Source: an uncultured Desulfosarcina sp.
GTDB lineage: Bacteria > Desulfobacterota > Desulfobacteria > Desulfobacterales > Desulfosarcinaceae
Length of the DNA: 64,000 nucleotides
Assembly (NCBI RefSeq): GCF_963668215.1
Contig: NZ_OY764190.1
Location: 992,001 to 1,056,000, forward strand
Reading direction: 5' to 3'
The notes below the pieces were generated by a model, which saw only the letters and a program-made list of their open reading frames with translations, searched no databases and was not told the origin of the DNA. How positions within the stretch are numbered: position 1 is the stretch's first letter; each line of letters begins with the position of its first letter. Below, one piece after another: positions 63,064 to 64,000 of this stretch. The position numbers and the translations under genes are program-made.

Positions 63064-64000
63064 TCAGCCCCTGACCCAGGCATGATATTTTTCAAGCCAT
63101 TTCAAAATCTTTTCCGGAGCATGGGCCTTTTTCCATTCACCGGCCGCATATTTGTTGGCTTCCGCCATGGTCGGGTATATGTGAATCGTTCCCAGGATTT
63201 TATTCAGCCCCAGTCCATTTCTCATGGCCAAAACATATTCACTTATAATATCCGCGGCGTGCGCTCCCACGATGGTGACACCAAGAATCTTATCCGTACC
63301 GGGTTTGGTCAGCACTTTCACAAACCCGTGATCTTCGGAATCGGCGATGGCCCGGTCGAGGTCATCGATGCCATAGCGAGTGAGTTCATAAGCGATCCCG
63401 TTTTCTTTCGCGTCGGTTTCATTCAAGCCCACCCGGGCGACTTCCGGATCGGTATACGTGGCCCAGGGGATGACGCCGTAATCGACCTTGAAGGATTTCA
63501 GTCTTCCGAAAAGAGAATTGACAGCGGCATACCATGCCTGATGTCCGGCCAAATGGGTGAACTGGTACGGACCGACGACATCGCCGGCGCAATAAATGGT
63601 GGGGATACTGGTTTGTAAAAACGTATTTGCTGCGAGTGTTTGCCGGGGTGTCAAGTCGATGCCCAATTCTTCCAGGCCGAATCCGCTGATGTTGGCCGCG
63701 CGACCGACCGCCACAAGGATCTCGTCAAAATGGATGTCGACGTCCTGACCATTATGATCACAGACCAAAATTTTTTCGCCGTTTTCAAGCTTCACTTCTT
63801 TTGCCCGGTGATCTGTCAACACGCGAACCCCTTCGCTTTCCAGTTTTTCCCGGATCAACATCGCAACATCCGCATCCTCCCGCCCCATAATCTGGGGCAT
63901 CATCTCCACCTGGGTAACCAGGGATCCCAGTCGGCAGAAGGTCTGGGTCAGCTCACACCCGATGGGGCCGCCACCCAGAACCAACAAACGCCCGGGACGT
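63064..64000 (-). CDS. Pyridine nucleotide-disulfide oxidoreductase, cut by the window end
   Basis: At least 312 residues, missing the N-terminus beyond 64000. The second Rossmann fold begins RPGRLLVLGGGPIGCELTQTF (NAD(P)H), followed by TIYCAGDVVGPYQFTHLAGHQA (the FAD second site) and a dimerisation domain with IPWATYTDPEVARVG and GLGLNKILGTIHIYPTMAEANK. The C-terminal HIHPT-like histidine is in IHIYPTMAE, as in dihydrolipoyl dehydrogenase and mercuric reductase-like proteins. The redox-active cysteines and FAD site 1 are off the window. The mercuric-reductase-like group is the best guess. Confidence 0.9.
   Translation of the reverse strand, partial: RPGRLLVLGGGPIGCELTQTFCRLGSLVTQVEMMPQIMGREDADVAMLIREKLESEGVRVLTDHRAKEVKLENGEKILVCDHNGQDVDIHFDEILVAVGRAANISGFGLEELGIDLTPRQTLAANTFLQTSIPTIYCAGDVVGPYQFTHLAGHQAWYAAVNSLFGRLKSFKVDYGVIPWATYTDPEVARVGLNETDAKENGIAYELTRYGIDDLDRAIADSEDHGFVKVLTKPGTDKILGVTIVGAHAADIISEYVLAMRNGLGLNKILGTIHIYPTMAEANKYAAGEWKKAHAPEKILKWLEKYHAWVRG

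Overview
The window is a GC-rich bacterial chromosome segment with about 47 protein genes. The gene mix suggests a Desulfobacterales-type deltaproteobacterium (Thermodesulfobacteriota): a GEMM-I riboswitch like those common in deltaproteobacteria, large two-component and second-messenger content, AMP-forming acyl-CoA synthetase, orphan solute-binding proteins, and palindromic intergenic repeats. This placement is inference; no rRNA or other marker gene is present. I saw no rRNA, tRNA or CRISPR array.

Layout. 1-8.2 kb: minus-strand envelope genes (STN-domain protein, small anchored protein, TPR protein, a 1.3 kb-residue secreted protein with YwqK-like repeats, YjbQ-type protein). 8.4-10.75 kb: an AT-rich acyltransferase-like gene next to an IS110/IS1111-type insertion sequence with a long structured right end. 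10.9-16.2 kb: a secreted protein behind a GEMM-I riboswitch, then an RND exporter fused to a cyclic-nucleotide-binding domain and a broken GGDEF domain, next to an FHA-adenylate cyclase. 16.5-18.4 kb: a TetR regulator and an Acg-like nitroreductase sharing a palindromic operator. 18.6-21.8 kb: MBL hydrolase, amino-acid-type binding protein, MutM. 22-24.5 kb: ketosynthase plus a ketosynthase-like partner that has lost its catalytic triad. 24.6-29.6 kb: HD-GYP phosphodiesterase, EfpL, N-acetylglutamate-synthase-like GNAT, PurB. 29.8-31.8 kb: Phd/PIN toxin-antitoxin pair and a Fic protein. 32-41.5 kb: RecD2 helicase, methyltransferase, Ser/Thr kinase with a Gly-rich partner, Na+/H+ antiporter-like protein, DUF2889. 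41.5-43.4 kb: a second, larger IS110 element. 43.7-52.6 kb: acyl-CoA synthetase, PsiE, two universal stress proteins, CorA, periplasmic binding protein, SatP, Cache protein. 52.8-60.9 kb: alpha-2-macroglobulin and PbpC. 60.9-64 kb: MFS transporter, exported MsrA and a truncated flavoprotein disulfide reductase.

The themes that hold the window together are second-messenger signalling (c-di-GMP riboswitch, HD-GYP enzyme, two degenerate GGDEF domains, a cAMP-type cyclase beside a cNMP-binding transporter) and structured DNA: two IS110 elements with candidate bridge RNAs and several 100-150 bp palindromic repeats whose outer stems differ in sequence but stay complementary.
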